NCBI GenBank assembly: GCA_002205965.3 | Contig: NADL03000448.1 | Span: forward strand, 62,001-126,000 | Origin: Kappaphycus alvarezii | Lineage: Eukaryota; Rhodophyta; Florideophyceae; Gigartinales; Solieriaceae | DNA length: 64,000 nucleotides | Reading direction: 5' to 3' | Shown here: piece by piece, positions 1 to 10,149 of the stretch | Layout: each line of letters opens with the position of its first letter | How positions within the stretch are numbered: the first letter of the stretch is position 1 | Translations under genes and position numbers: made by a program | The notes under the pieces: generated by a model | Told to the model about the DNA's origin: nothing | The model's database searches: none | Seen by the model: only the letters and a program-made list of their open reading frames with translations

Positions 1-150
1 TAGCACCAAGAAGCACTCTTTTCCTTCCGAGGTACTTCCGTGCATTGCGGGAGAGATTTAATTTCGGCTGTAAATTCGATAGCGTGACATCCCGTCCGCA
101 CAAGGAGAAGAGATAAAAGAGACCTTTTTTTCATGGATTCTAGTTGGGGA

Positions 151-841
151 TCAGGCAAGAGCCCCGTCTGGAGGTCCGGTGGTGGGGTAGGTGCGCTGTT
201 TTCGGTGATTCAGCATGACCGCGGTGTACTGGAGAGCAAATGCCGAGACACGTGTCTTGCGCTTCCGGAATTCAGACAGAGGCTTCCCTCGACGGTCGGC
301 TGTGAAGTTATTGACGTCATGAAGCGCCTGCAGTCCGGATGACCCGATTTGTCCGTAAATGTCAATGGCGATAGGTAGAAGGTCCATCGGCACGACAAGA
401 TAGCGCATGGTATTCCCTTTTCCGCTGTTCGGCTCGTGTCAGTGCTGAGAGACCTCCATCGGCTTGGGTGCGATATGGCGCGGAGTAAGGACTGACAATG
501 GTCACATCAAGACCCTGTATCAAGACCCTGTAGGGTGGGCGCGAATAGAGGTTCTTCGATGACGAGGTCAAGTGCGCGTTGCTCGGCTGGGCTCTTGAGG
601 AGGTCAGGGGCAAGACTCGCTCCCGAATTACGATGAGGGAAATGACCGGGCTAGTGAGTTTGCGGTAGAGAATATCCCGAAGATGGTTGTAACAGCGCAC
701 CGCACCGACACCCCTTTTGCAGGTTGATACATGATGGCCCATGCTATCGAGGGGAAGGGGAACAGTGTAGTTACCTTCTAGACAGGTAGGGCAGCGCTGG
801 AGGCCGCAGAATACTGGGTTGCCTAAGCGAAGGTCGACCAT
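151..841 (-). pseudogene. LINE-type reverse transcriptase ORF, C-terminal remnant
   Basis: Two minus-strand open stretches (841-362, then 408-151 in another frame) resemble the end of a non-LTR retrotransposon polyprotein. The first holds a Cys-x2-Cys cluster, then a G-H-H...C segment and N-H-L-R-D, the order seen in the zinc-binding/endonuclease-like tail of such proteins. The second contains A-I-D-I-Y-G-x-I-G-S-S-G, which closely resembles V-G-I-D-I-Y-G-A-L-G-R-S-G in the plus-strand ORF at 37.9-39.0 kb, so both belong to one family. The frame change, the missing RT core and the absence of a start mark it as dead. A 13-bp direct duplication (tcaagaccctgta) lies at about 507-532. The family call is inferred from motif order only. 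Confidence 0.45.
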
Positions 842-3540
842 CGTGCGCCATATCTCCCCTGAGGTGTATAGGTCGGTGGACGGCAGCGGAAGTGTTGAGA
901 AGGGGGCTGAAGCCGTCGAGGCTGTCGAGGCCAGTCATTTGGACATCTGTTGAAAATCAATTTATCTGCGGTCAAAGGATATAGGAAAACTTTTTGTGAA
1001 ACTCGAAGGGGGTCGTATGGATTCTTTGCCTGACACCCGATCCGTCCGACAAAAGACCACGGTTGTCACAGCGTGCCTTGAATCGAGCTGTATGGTAGTT
1101 AGATCTTTTGCAGGCGGTCATGTATTCCTTCTTTCCAATAAAAAAGGTTATTCAGCAAAGAATCACGTATAGGTGGTGACAGTAGAGTGTCCGCCGGGCG
1201 CACACTAAAAGGAATATCCGCAGTACCATGGGCCCCTCACCTCTATAAAAGCCACCCAAAAAGGTAACTATTCCTTATTCTGTACCTCACTACCCGATAC
1301 ATTGATACCGTGCCTGATTCAAATTTCGTCTAATGCCAATTCTGCTCCAAATTTTCGACCATAAACGCGTAAATAGAACCAGTGGCACGATTCAACTCCC
1401 TCATTACCAACAGCACTCGCCTTGTAAATGAAGTTCTCCTTTCCGCTCAGCGCCTAGCATCCAAATTAGCATCGGCTAGTAATTCCGCTGCAACCATAAC
1501 GCCAACCTCAATCTTAGCCCAGCTCACACTTCCTCCATAATTGTAGCAGTCTCCCTTAATTCATCTTCAACACCACTGGTTGCTCTTTTAACCTTTCCAG
1601 TACCCCCTTTTTCAACAGTTTCAGCTTCCCCGGCGACGTGATTCTTGATATTCTGCATAAGACAGAAGGTGTGGTATTTCATTCCATTGCATGAGAAGAT
1701 TCAATAAATATGGTGGTATGGATTCGATGAGGGCTTTTGGAAAGCTTTCACGGAGGTCTTGAAGAATTATGCTTTGGTGAGTTCAAAGGGGGTGTGGGGG
1801 CCTACTTAACACGTTAACGAGCTTTGATAGATGCCGCGGCAGTCTTGATGGAGACGAGCCATGGTATGTGGTAGGACTTGTCAAGCCTCGCGATCATGGG
1901 GAAGTAGGATTTATCCATCGTTGTTGTTGTTGACAGTGCAGTATGGCACAGCAGCGTTGATCCGCGTGTGGTTAGTTTGGTTTAGTCGGAGTAGCTCTTG
2001 AATGATTGATGAACACGGTGCGTGAGGGGTTGGTTTGCAGCCCGTCAACAGTGCTATGTAGGGGGAGGTATGGACCTACTGGATTTGGCAACCATACCGT
2101 ATGGTTGTAGGATCTAGTATTGTTGATCGGCCGGTGACCGGATGGTTGTGCAATTGATACTCTCAAGATGCAGTTGTAATGAATACTGCCCTCAACGTGA
2201 CGTGAAGTAGACTGCTAACTCGTTATTCTTTACGAACTGCCGACATTTCGGCGGCGATCTATGCTTGTCAGTGTAAAATAAATGACAGTAGGTTTGGGTT
2301 CCCTCATCTAGAACCAAGCTGTGTACTGATACGCCACTTTGTGGACTCTTCGGAATTTTGTCAGGGAGCTATGATTTGTTCTGAGCGTACACGAAGCAAA
2401 AAGTCGGACCTGAGCCTTCGAGTGCACTATATGCCCCGCTGCAAAAAGTAATATGAATTATGAAAAGGACCCCTCTTCATCTCTTTTCTCTCCTTTGAGG
2501 GTCAATGTCTTTGTAGGGGACGCATCTTCCGGAACCCTACATTTCAAACATGCCGCTTTGATGAGATGAGAAACTACTTTATCACAACGAGAATAGGGCG
2601 CTTCAGCTGAGGATTTTGCGACTCTCCCACGGTACAGGTCTGAAAGCAATGGTTTTAGTGGCTAATTCGCCAGTCCTGGTGGAGTTTTCACTCAAGTCAT
2701 CGAGCTTGTCAGTTTCAATTGCCGTGTCTGCTTGTACTAGCGCTCGGCAGCTTCCAGCTCTCTATTTATGCATCCAGTTGCCCGTGACAGCTCTTGCAGC
2801 CTTTTTTGTGGTACCGGCACGCTTCCTCACTGTTGTCTCTGCCTCCTCGTCCCTATGACCTCTCTAACCTAGGTCATTCTTTACACAAATTTGCTTGATT
2901 GTAGCGCCATGCTATCGCAATGGTCTCTGCACTGCCTCGCCGTCTGCATTTGCTTTCTCTAATTGCTCATTATCCGCTTCCGCCCTGTGAAGGCTACACT
3001 TAACACAAATGCAGAGTGGAGAAATTTGCCTAGTGTGGGAGCAAGCAGACGACACATACGATATTATTCATCCGTCTCAACACGCCTGAACACAAGTGCT
3101 GGTCTCTTCGACGTGAACCACTGAGGTCATGCTAGTTTGTGAGTCATTTCCATCGCGTTTCTGGCCTCAACAGTCCAAAGCTCCCATTCTGGCGTTGTAA
3201 GCCCATTCATAGATTGCAAGATGGTGGCTCCACTTTTCCTTGATTTCAGCATTTCAATTACAGTACGGTACTGTATAGCTTCAGCTTTTCTTCAAAATTC
3301 TGAAACCAAATTCTTGTGGTACGTTCATTGCAGATACGATGCGTTGACCTCTTCTCACCATCATTGACAATCGATCCATCCTCATTGACCCGTTCTCATC
3401 GTTTCAAGTACCGCCTCCTGCGCCCAATTTAACCTTCCGCTCAATCTGGACTGTCCCGACGTAGACTGCGGTGTTCAGTTTGAGCATTTCATCCACTGCC
3501 GGTGTCCATTGTGTTTGGGCATTCCCATCCTCTCTTCATC
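842..3540. other. Intergenic, no supported gene
   Basis: I see no convincing coding region here. A TATA-like tataaaag sits at about 1245-1252 but no ORF follows it. The minus strand between about 2880 and 2450 has short open stretches in several frames with protein-like composition, possibly an old transposon, which I cannot identify. The last 100 bp before QCR7 is pyrimidine-rich, as expected for a short promoter or 5' UTR. Confidence 0.5.
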
Positions 3541-3888
3541 ATGTCGCTCACAAAATTCATATTCAAGATCCCCGGCGTTCACGCCCTTGTCTCAACTGCA
3601 GCACGCGCCTATCAAGCGAGCGTTGCTGCCGAACTCCGACGATATGGTCTCCGCTACGACGACCTTCTCAACGAGTATGACGACGAGGTTAAGCATGCTC
3701 TTTCCAAATTACCGCCCGAGGAGCTTGAATTGCGTAACAAGCGTCTGAAGCGTGCCATGGATCTCGACCTCAAGAAAACGTACCTCTCCGCAGATTTGCA
3801 GGAAAAAGAGGACATCTGGAAACCTTACTTGCGCAATCGTGTTGATGCACTCAAGCAGAAGCAGCTCGAGAGGCAGACGTACGATTAA
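3541..3888 (+). CDS. QCR7: Cytochrome b-c1 complex subunit 7 (QCR7/UQCRB family)
   Basis: This encodes a 115-residue subunit of mitochondrial respiratory complex III, the small matrix-facing 14-kDa protein that packs against cytochrome b. The family signature is visible: Y-G-L-R-Y-D-D-L-L at residues 35-43, then an L-P-x-E-E-L-x-x-R-x-x-R-L-K-R-A-x-D stretch at 57-74, and P-Y-L at 96-98 near the charged C-terminus. Length matches the usual 110-130 residues. The frame is open upstream to 3502, but the first ATG is at 3541 and gives the expected N-terminus. There is no intron. The stop lies only 120 bp before the next gene on the same strand, so the intergenic space must hold both a terminator and a promoter. 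Codon use and structure look intact. Confidence 0.88.
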   Translation: MSLTKFIFKIPGVHALVSTAARAYQASVAAELRRYGLRYDDLLNEYDDEVKHALSKLPPEELELRNKRLKRAMDLDLKKTYLSADLQEKEDIWKPYLRNRVDALKQKQLERQTYD

Positions 3889-4008
3889 TGGTGACAGCGC
3901 GTGCCTTTAGTGCATTTTTGAATTAGTAAAATCGCAAAACTGCCCTACGCCCGCACATGTGTGCCACGGTTTGACCATCGAAATTATCCCGACATTGCCT
4001 CTCCCGCA

Positions 4009-5067
4009 ATGCTATCCTTCGTCCCTCTTCTGCCCCTCTCCTTCCGAGCATCACCTCCCTTCACACGACGTCTCCCTCTATACGCCGTGCATTGTACTCC
4101 TCGTAACTGGAGTCGGACACTTCTTCGTGCATGTGCATCTACCGCGGAACCGGAGGAGGCGATTATTCGATATCAGGATGATGGAACACGTGTTGTCCCA
4201 ATAGATATTTTCGTTGAGGGCACATCAGACCACACCGTGTCAGGCGTTTACGCGGTTATGGACGAGGACAGGGAACCAACTTTTGTTAGCATGAGTCGCG
4301 ATGTATCTCGCAGCCTCTCGCTTCATGTTGACACACATAGCGAGGAACTTGTCGACATGGTCAAAGTCATGACATTTGAGATGCCCAAAGCGGCTGAAAT
4401 GAGTCTTGTAGTTGAGTCTTGGCTGAAGGAGAGGCCAGATTTGCCGATCGGAAATCAAGACGGGTGGGCAGAAGCGGATGACAAAATGGAGGGCGTGTTG
4501 CGTGGCATCGAGAAGAAAATACAGAAAGAGGCATCGGGACAAATTGTTAGCCCGTTTGAAACTACAGAGTTGGATGCTACGCAAGTGGCGGAACGGCTGG
4601 AGTTAAACGAAGAGAACGTGGATGAGGTTCTAAATGAAGTGAGGCCTTACTTGATATCAGACGGCGGGAACATATCCGTGTTATCTGTGAACGCTGAAGA
4701 GAAGAAAGTGGAGGTGCAGCTGGAAGGAGCGTGTGGATCATGTTCCAGCGCGGCGGTAACGATGAAAATGGGGGTTGAGAAGGCGTTGCGAGCAAAGTTT
4801 GGGGATAATCTTGGAGAAGTGGTAGCGGTCTCAGCACCAGAGGAAACAGATAGCGAGGTTACGCCGCAACGGTGTAATGAAGTGTTGGATGAAGTGCGGA
4901 CGGCTCTGGAGGGGTTAGGGGCAAGGGCAACAGTTGTTGAAGTGGATGAAGATGAGGCAATTGTTGAGTTTACCGGTCCGAACAATCTCAAATACAGTGT
5001 TGAGCTTTTGTTGCAAGAGCGGCTCCCTGCTATTACGACGGTTACTTTCGAGGCGCCAGCTCAGTAG
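4009..5067 (+). CDS. NFU-type Fe-S cluster scaffold with N-terminal GIY-YIG-like domain (plastid type)
   Basis: This 352-residue protein should carry and deliver iron-sulphur clusters. Residues 1-45 are rich in Ser, Arg and hydrophobics and look like an organelle transit peptide. Residues about 76-150 contain S-G-V-Y-A-V, F-V-S-M-S-R-D and P-I-G-N, which resemble the GIY-YIG-like domain found at the N-terminus of the plant plastid glutaredoxin GRXS16. Residues about 199-274 are a canonical NifU C-terminal domain with S-D-G-G-N and the cluster-binding C-G-S-C (Cys242, Cys245). Residues about 285-345 are a second NifU-like domain lacking the cysteines, the arrangement of plastid NFU1-3. The frame is open up to 3961, but the first ATG is at 4009. 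There is no intron. Plastid location is inferred from the double NifU domain. Confidence 0.85.
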   Translation: MLSFVPLLPLSFRASPPFTRRLPLYAVHCTPRNWSRTLLRACASTAEPEEAIIRYQDDGTRVVPIDIFVEGTSDHTVSGVYAVMDEDREPTFVSMSRDVSRSLSLHVDTHSEELVDMVKVMTFEMPKAAEMSLVVESWLKERPDLPIGNQDGWAEADDKMEGVLRGIEKKIQKEASGQIVSPFETTELDATQVAERLELNEENVDEVLNEVRPYLISDGGNISVLSVNAEEKKVEVQLEGACGSCSSAAVTMKMGVEKALRAKFGDNLGEVVAVSAPEETDSEVTPQRCNEVLDEVRTALEGLGARATVVEVDEDEAIVEFTGPNNLKYSVELLLQERLPAITTVTFEAPAQ

Positions 5068-5282
5068 TATGACTTTACCTCGGGACTGGGTTGAATGAGT
5101 AAGACGAATATGCTTCAAGAGTATGTGAAGGATTCTGTTGCGCAGGCCTCACGGAGCAAGGAACTCGAGTTGGAATGGCGCGCTGGTTTTGTTTTGAAAG
5201 GTGGTGTTACTTTGAAAGCTTACTGCCTACCGCTCTGTAGCCTAGCATCATCCAACTCTCAATTCACTATGCTCGCAACTTG

Positions 5283-5699
5283 TTACATACCAGTAGCTTC
5301 TTGAACTCTTTTTCTTGGTTGCAGAGGGGGATTTTCCTTTGCAGTCTTCCCATTCAGAGTCTTCTGATCACCCTCCAAGATATAACGCCACCCTCTCTTC
5401 TGTCCTCTCCTGACGGGTTGCTCACGAGGATCCTCAGAGCCCCTCCAAGTAAGTCTTCCATAATAGCGCAACCTGCCTTTGCTTTTCTCCACAACCTTTG
5501 TAATAGTCCAGTAGCTTTCCTCATACCCGTTGCGCAGCCACATGAGGCGGGTGAATTTCATGCCAATGCCTCGGTCAGGTAGAAAGCTACCGACCTCTGC
5601 AATATTTTTCCGCCGGCATCGCTTTTTCTTCACCTCCTCGGTGGCCGCCTCACTGCAGAAACTGCGGAGCTGTGAACATCTGCGAAAAATGGCGTTCAT
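5283..5699 (-). CDS. Probable mitochondrial small-subunit ribosomal protein mS34
   Basis: This 138-residue protein has an Arg/Ser-rich N-terminus (residues 1-20) that could be a mitochondrial presequence. Residues 34-90 resemble MRPS34/mS34: a short helix with G-S-F-L, then R-G-I-G-M-K-F-T-R-x-x-W, then S-Y-W-T-I-T-K-V, then Y-G-R-L-T-W-R-G. In the known family the matching pieces read roughly V-G-R-x-x-T-R, Y-W-x-I-T-R-V and G-I-L-T-F-x-G. mS34 is a structural part of the mitoribosome small subunit. The C-terminus is Lys/Arg-rich. It converges on the NFU gene with 215 bp between stops. The ATG at 5699 is the first in frame. The call rests on motif memory; a search against mS34 profiles would settle it. 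Confidence 0.6.
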   Translation of the reverse strand: MNAIFRRCSQLRSFCSEAATEEVKKKRCRRKNIAEVGSFLPDRGIGMKFTRLMWLRNGYEESYWTITKVVEKSKGRLRYYGRLTWRGSEDPREQPVRRGQKRGWRYILEGDQKTLNGKTAKENPPLQPRKRVQEATGM

Positions 5700-6220
5700 T
5701 GCGCAAAAGACACGCTACGAGGGTTCCCGATGAATTGGTCCTGGTTGAAGGACCAGCTTTTCCGCACAGATCTCTGCTTTACTCGCAGTCGAAGCGGTGG
5801 TTGGACATGCAAACAGGGCTTTGGCGTTGAATCCGAGGATGTAATTGCGACGAGGAGGCGCGACCCGACTTTTTCTCTAAAGGGACCTCCCAACATTGCT
5901 TTGCGGATCGGGGGCTGGCGCTGGTATTTGGGCGCTTTTTGCTTTTTTGGTTAAATTTTTTTGGAATGGCCGGTAGATCTCTAGCAGTGCCAAACAGACG
6001 GTGATTCCCGTACTGTGCCTCTCTGGCGGAATAAAGAAATCATAGACGCCGCAGGAGAGGACGCCTCTGCTCCAAGTTACCTGATTTCCGTGCCCAAAGT
6101 CCGGCGCATCAAAGTCCGTTAGACTTTCATCAGCACAGGGTAACGCGGGCCGGAGACCCCTCAGCTCTGTTAACATCGAGCAGTTCGAAAGGAAGAGGAA
6201 CTTTCGGGCACTACGTCAAC
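5700..6220. other. Intergenic
   Basis: This holds the promoter side of the mS34 gene and the upstream region of the possible small gene at 6221. Short open frames on both strands (about 5730-5954 plus, 5877-6176 minus) overlap each other, show no recognisable domain and are probably chance. Confidence 0.4.
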
Positions 6221-6549
6221 ATGGGAGCTTTGGATCGTATAGCAAAACCAATGCTGTATGTCTTGCTTAGTTGCACAGCGGCCGGGTCTTGCGTGCAGCA
6301 CATGGCCACTAGAGAAAAGAGGCAGCTGTTGAAATTGGTATGTTTTTTCTGCGCTAATGCATGTGTCACTGACTCTATTGCATTTTCCCTTGCCATGTGG
6401 ACTGCATTCAATCGCTTTACCTTAAGCACGTAGCAATCACTAACCTACAGAGCTTCTTTGCCGTAATTGCACTTTTGCATACACCGCTCTGTAACGCGCG
6501 GCAGAATGGCCCAACGAAACCAGAGGACCTACTCAGTAGCCAGAAATGA
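6221..6549 (+). CDS. Possible small spliced gene, unknown function (71 aa, one intron)
   Basis: Exon 1 (6221-6337) starts at ATG and gives 39 codons with a hydrophobic patch near residues 10-20. A canonical intron follows: gtatgt at 6338, a ctaac branch-like box at 6440-6444 and ctacag ending at 6450, 113 nt in all. Splicing keeps the frame exactly, and exon 2 (6451-6549) adds 32 codons (hydrophobic S-F-F-A-V-I-A-L-L, then a polar tail) before TGA. Unspliced, the frame stops at 6433. The product would be a 71-residue protein with one or two hydrophobic segments. I do not recognise it. The splice signals and phase match are seen; that it is a real gene is inferred. Transcript reads across 6337/6451 would decide. 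Confidence 0.38.
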
Positions 6550-6666
6550 CCAGGCAAGAACTAGCGTTGACCACTGCACGCCACCACATCCACGTAGCTA
6601 ATGCGCACGCATTCACCTACGATATCGCAACTTTCACTGCACTTGGTGGAAAGACAGCTTGGTGTC

Positions 6667-7707
6667 TTAAACATCCTTAGGGGCGCCCATGATCTGATAA
6701 CCTGCGTCTACGTAAAGAACCTGCCCTGTGATTCCCGACGCAGCGCCCGACAATAAAAACGCGGCTGCATTTCCCACTTCGACTTGTGTGACGGTCCTTC
6801 TCAATGGCGCTACACCCTCGACATACTTGATCATGCTTGTAATGCCTCCGATGGCAGAGGACGCCAAAGTACGGATAGGGCCTGCCGACACGGCATTGAC
6901 ACGAACACCATCCGGACCCAGCTCCGCTGCAAGATAACGCACAGAGGCCTCCAAGGCGGCCTTGGCCACACCCATGATGTTGTAGTTTGGAATAACACGT
7001 TCTGATCCAATGTAACTGAGAGTGATCACCGAAGCGCCTTCATTGAACAACGGGCGGAGCTTGCCAGTCATTTCCAAGAGTGAATACGCGGAGATGTCAA
7101 GTGCTAAATCGAAACCGTTCTTATCGGTGTCGGAGAACCTGCCCTCGAGGTCCTTTTTATCGGCGAATGCGAGACAATGGACGAAAATGTCGACCCCACC
7201 CCAAGACTGTTCAATCTTCGAACACAGGGTGGAAAGCTGTTCCGGTTTACTAACATCACAAGGCTCAAACAGAGACGGCTCCAAGGGATCAGTCAAGGAT
7301 CTCACCTTTCCCTCAACACGTTCGTTAATAGGTAGATAAGTGACACCGATTTCAGCGCCAGCGGCACGAAGCTGTTGAGCGATACCCCAGGCGATGGAGC
7401 GATTATTAGCGATACCAGTGACGAGTGCTTTCTTTCCGCGAAGGTCGATGAGAGGAGGCGTTGAGGCCGAGACGGCGCTTGGCGCGGCGGTCATGAGAGG
7501 GGTTTGGAGGCGCATGGAACGGAGGGGTTTCGGGGTGAGAGAAGGGAGAAATGTGGTGCATCGTGAGTTTGCTACGCGCGGGGCGGAGGTTTTGGGGAGG
7601 GAGGCAATAAAAGTGGGGATCGACATCGGGGGTGGGATTGCAGGTGAAACGTTGAGGAGAGTGGTGATGAGGATTGGTGTAGTCAGCGCGGGATGGCGTG
7701 GTGGCAT
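6667..7707 (-). CDS. FABI: Enoyl-[acyl-carrier-protein] reductase (NADH), FabI type, plastid-targeted
   Basis: This catalyses the last reduction of each type II fatty-acid elongation cycle, trans-2-enoyl-ACP to acyl-ACP using NADH, in the plastid stroma. With the start at 7707 it is 346 residues. About 85 N-terminal residues rich in Thr, Ser, Pro and Arg form a transit peptide. The core follows: cofactor loop G-I-A-N-N-R-S-I-A-W-G (from residue 98) and the FabI active-site signature with Tyr232, Tyr242 and Lys249 (Y-N-I-M-G-V-A-K, Tyr-x6-Lys). The C-terminus ends with the substrate-loop and dimer region, I-T-G-Q-V-L-Y-V-D-A-G. The frame is open to an ATG at 7806, but that extension crosses TACAGTACAGTA-type intergenic repeats, so the ATG at 7707 is preferred. 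Intronless and intact. Confidence 0.92.
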   Translation of the reverse strand: MPPRHPALTTPILITTLLNVSPAIPPPMSIPTFIASLPKTSAPRVANSRCTTFLPSLTPKPLRSMRLQTPLMTAAPSAVSASTPPLIDLRGKKALVTGIANNRSIAWGIAQQLRAAGAEIGVTYLPINERVEGKVRSLTDPLEPSLFEPCDVSKPEQLSTLCSKIEQSWGGVDIFVHCLAFADKKDLEGRFSDTDKNGFDLALDISAYSLLEMTGKLRPLFNEGASVITLSYIGSERVIPNYNIMGVAKAALEASVRYLAAELGPDGVRVNAVSAGPIRTLASSAIGGITSMIKYVEGVAPLRRTVTQVEVGNAAAFLLSGAASGITGQVLYVDAGYQIMGAPKDV

Positions 7708-8552
7708 TGATTGTGCAAGGGCAAAGGTGAGTACCTGTACAGTACAGTATAGACTAGCGTATAATTGATAAAGGTTGGCACCAGTAGTCGAGTCAGATCG
7801 GATCATCAGAGTCGATCACTGCCTCCCAGATCTTAGAGACCTGTGATTTTGTATACGGTTTGCACAGTAACACACGTGTTAAGATACACGTGTCATCACT
7901 GCATTTGCTTCATACTGTACGTATAGTACCTTACTATAATTTCGCACATACAGATGAATTCAGTTGATGGAGTACAGTATTGTACTGTCCTTTACTGTAA
8001 TGCAGTCTGTGGTCGCGCCGTTGAGCGCAGGTCGGCAACTGTTTGCCGCGGCGCACAGTGCGCCACTTTACTGTACAAATTATACCAACAGGTGCACCGC
8101 TTAAATAGGGGACATATTGTGGTACAATATTGTTAAAAACTCAGGGTACAACCGCAGTGCCGGCCCTCAAACCCTGTGTCTATTCGCCTGTACAAAATCC
8201 TCACACCGGCGGTCAGGTCTCACTACCTCACTGCCCCGCCCTCCACGGTTTAGCCACACCTCTACTCGACTATTCATCGCAACCTTTTCCTCACTGCCGC
8301 CGCCGCCGCCGCCGCCGCCGCCGTAGTCGCATTCCACCAATACCGACCTAATCATCTACTACAAATCGTCAATCACTACCTTTCATTCACCATTACGGAC
8401 TACTATTGTGTTGTGTGTTGCCTCCCCTTCCCTTTTCCCATTCCCTTTTTCTGGCGCACCAAAAACAAATCCCGTGACCCTTCCTCCCGTTCCAAATCCC
8501 GTCACTCCAAATCTCATCAGTCCTCCCACTGATTCCCACCACCACCCCAACC
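7708..8552. other. Divergent intergenic region between FabI and the eIF2B-family gene
   Basis: This 845-bp spacer must hold both divergent promoters. It contains several GTACAGTAC/TACAGTA-type motifs (for example 7737-7752) and GTACAATAT-like variants near 8119. It also has a GCC trinucleotide run at 8296-8323 and a pyrimidine-rich stretch before the ATG at 8553. No coding region is supported. Confidence 0.5.
8296..8323. repeat. GCC trinucleotide microsatellite (about 9 units)
   Basis: An uninterrupted run of GCC units lies about 230 bp upstream of the eIF2B-family start codon, in probable promoter or leader sequence. Open frames through it on either strand are only Pro, Arg or Gly runs. Confidence 0.95.
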
Positions 8553-9393
8553 ATGCCAGTTCCGGTCCCCCAACCATCTCCCACCCCACCTCCATCCTCA
8601 ACAGCCCTAGCCCTTTCCATCGAATCCTCTCTTCGTCGTCAGATCAACGCACTTCGTCAATCCCAGTACGATTCCCCTCGCCTCCAGATTACCAAGCTCG
8701 TGTCCACCATACCCAATCCCCATCCCTCCTCCCCACTTCTTCGCTCCATGCTTGACACCATTCAAACTCGCCTCTCATCCCACCCCACCGATGATGCCAC
8801 CCTCTTCGATCTCGCCCTCTCTACTCTTGACTCTTTCATCTCCGTCCGTGTCCTCGGTGCTCGTGCAAAGGTCTCCGCCTTTTTCGATCAACTTGTTCGC
8901 GAACGTTCGTGGACTTCCTTTGCAGTCTTTGGTTCTTCCACTGTCGCAGAAGCTGCCTTTATGGCTGTCAACACAACCGGTAAGAAGTTGACCGTCATCG
9001 ATTCTGGCCCGCACTTTGGGGGCGGGCAATGGCAAAGCGACTTTCGTGTGCTACTGGAGCTCCGATAAAGTATGGGGTCTTAGCCAACTGTCATCGACTG
9101 TTGGATAATATCGACGCTGTTGTTATTGGCGCCGAGGAGGTTGCCATGAATGGTGCTGTTCTTTCCGCCCCGGGTTCGGCTGTCGTGGTACAGGTTGCCA
9201 GGGAGCTGGCAGTCCCGGTGGTTGTCACCACCCAGGCCGTTAAGTTTTCGGAGAGCATGATCGTGGATTGGGTCAGTGCTGGATGTGATGTTATTCGTAC
9301 ACATGAAGTTTTGGTGATCATAACCGAGATGGATACCGTGACTGGTCTCCGTCGTCTGCCCCAGATGTTTTGAGGAAAATGGCGGGTGTCTAA
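8553..9393 (+). pseudogene. eIF2B alpha/beta/delta-family protein, two frameshifts
   Basis: The first frame (8553-9068) gives a Pro-rich N-terminus, helical segments and G-K-K-L-T-V-I-D-S-G-P, the family's Rossmann-like edge. The next part continues one base over from about 9020: A-V-V-I-G-A-E-E-V, N-G-A-V-L-S-A-P-G-S, then V-T-T-Q-A-V-K-F-S-E, all typical of the regulatory eIF2B subunits and closest to alpha by eye. The C-terminal end (S-A-P-D-V-L-R-K-M) is in a third frame after about 9345, ending at 9391-9393. eIF2B is the guanine exchange factor for eIF2 in cytosolic translation initiation. The first break lies in a G-rich run (about 9009-9019), so it could be a sequencing error. Otherwise this is a recent pseudogene, since substitutions look few. 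Confidence 0.7.
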
Positions 9394-10149
9394 TATGTCG
9401 AAGTGGGTGCTTTGTTGGCACTGCCGATGGATCGCAAGTTGCGTGTACAAGTATGAAGGATAGACCGTGTTCCAAGGGGTGCATTGGTCACTGCGGATTC
9501 AAAAACTCTCAAGGTCATCAATTCCGTTGACTAGTGACGGAGAATAAGACTGTTCACACAACCTTGAATGAAGTCTCAACTAGCATGTCCACTCGCGAGT
9601 AGCTTTTGAAAATGAAAGACCCATCGAGGACGGATTCTACATTCCAGTTTTATTCATTGTTGGTCAACCTCGGTTACAGAAGCACTGCAGTAATCCTAAC
9701 TCATGTGCCTGCGGCAATGGTTAGGAACCGAAGGGAACTTTGAAAACGTCGTTGCCAGTCCACAGGAAGGTACAAGACCAGCCTGACGAACGAACATGAA
9801 AAAGGAAAGATCTAGATATACGGAACAACACATCCAGAGCGGCTCCCCAAAAACGTCATGAAATCTTCCACGCCAAGCAACTGACCGCAGTACCCAAGCA
9901 TCTGACCGCAGTACCTAAGCATCTAAGACAGAAACAGACTTTTTGAAAACTCTATCGCCCCTTGCATTCAACATTGGTGAAATCTTTGCTGAAGTACTGA
10001 AACATCTTCATCCCAGTTATTTACAGCTCTCGTCGTGTAAGGTAAAAATTAGCGTAGTGATTGCAGGCAGAAGTGAAGAAAAGCCAAGAATGAAAGAAGT
10101 GGATCAGAGCATGGGCAACTTTGAACAGTTACACCCCGGAAGGCAGTCA
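9394..10149. other. Intergenic between convergent genes
   Basis: No coding signal. It includes a perfect-but-one tandem pair of a 21-bp unit (ctgaccgcagtacccaagca plus t) at 9881-9922. Confidence 0.5.
9881..9922. repeat. 21-bp tandem duplication
   Basis: Two adjacent 21-bp copies differ at a single base (ccc/cct). They lie in intergenic sequence. Confidence 0.9.

Noticed and set aside
7394..7768. 124-codon plus-strand frame opposite FabI
   Set aside because: It is antisense to the transit peptide and N-terminal part of FabI, Arg/Gly/Val-rich and without family motifs; a shadow of the real gene.
8117..8351. Frames of Pro, Arg or Gly runs around 8.3 kb
   Set aside because: Produced by the GCC microsatellite and GC-rich flanks; no domain, and they lie in the promoter region of the next gene.
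9881..9922. Short direct repeats as a CRISPR array
   Set aside because: Only two adjacent copies without spacers, in a eukaryotic genome; a simple tandem duplication.
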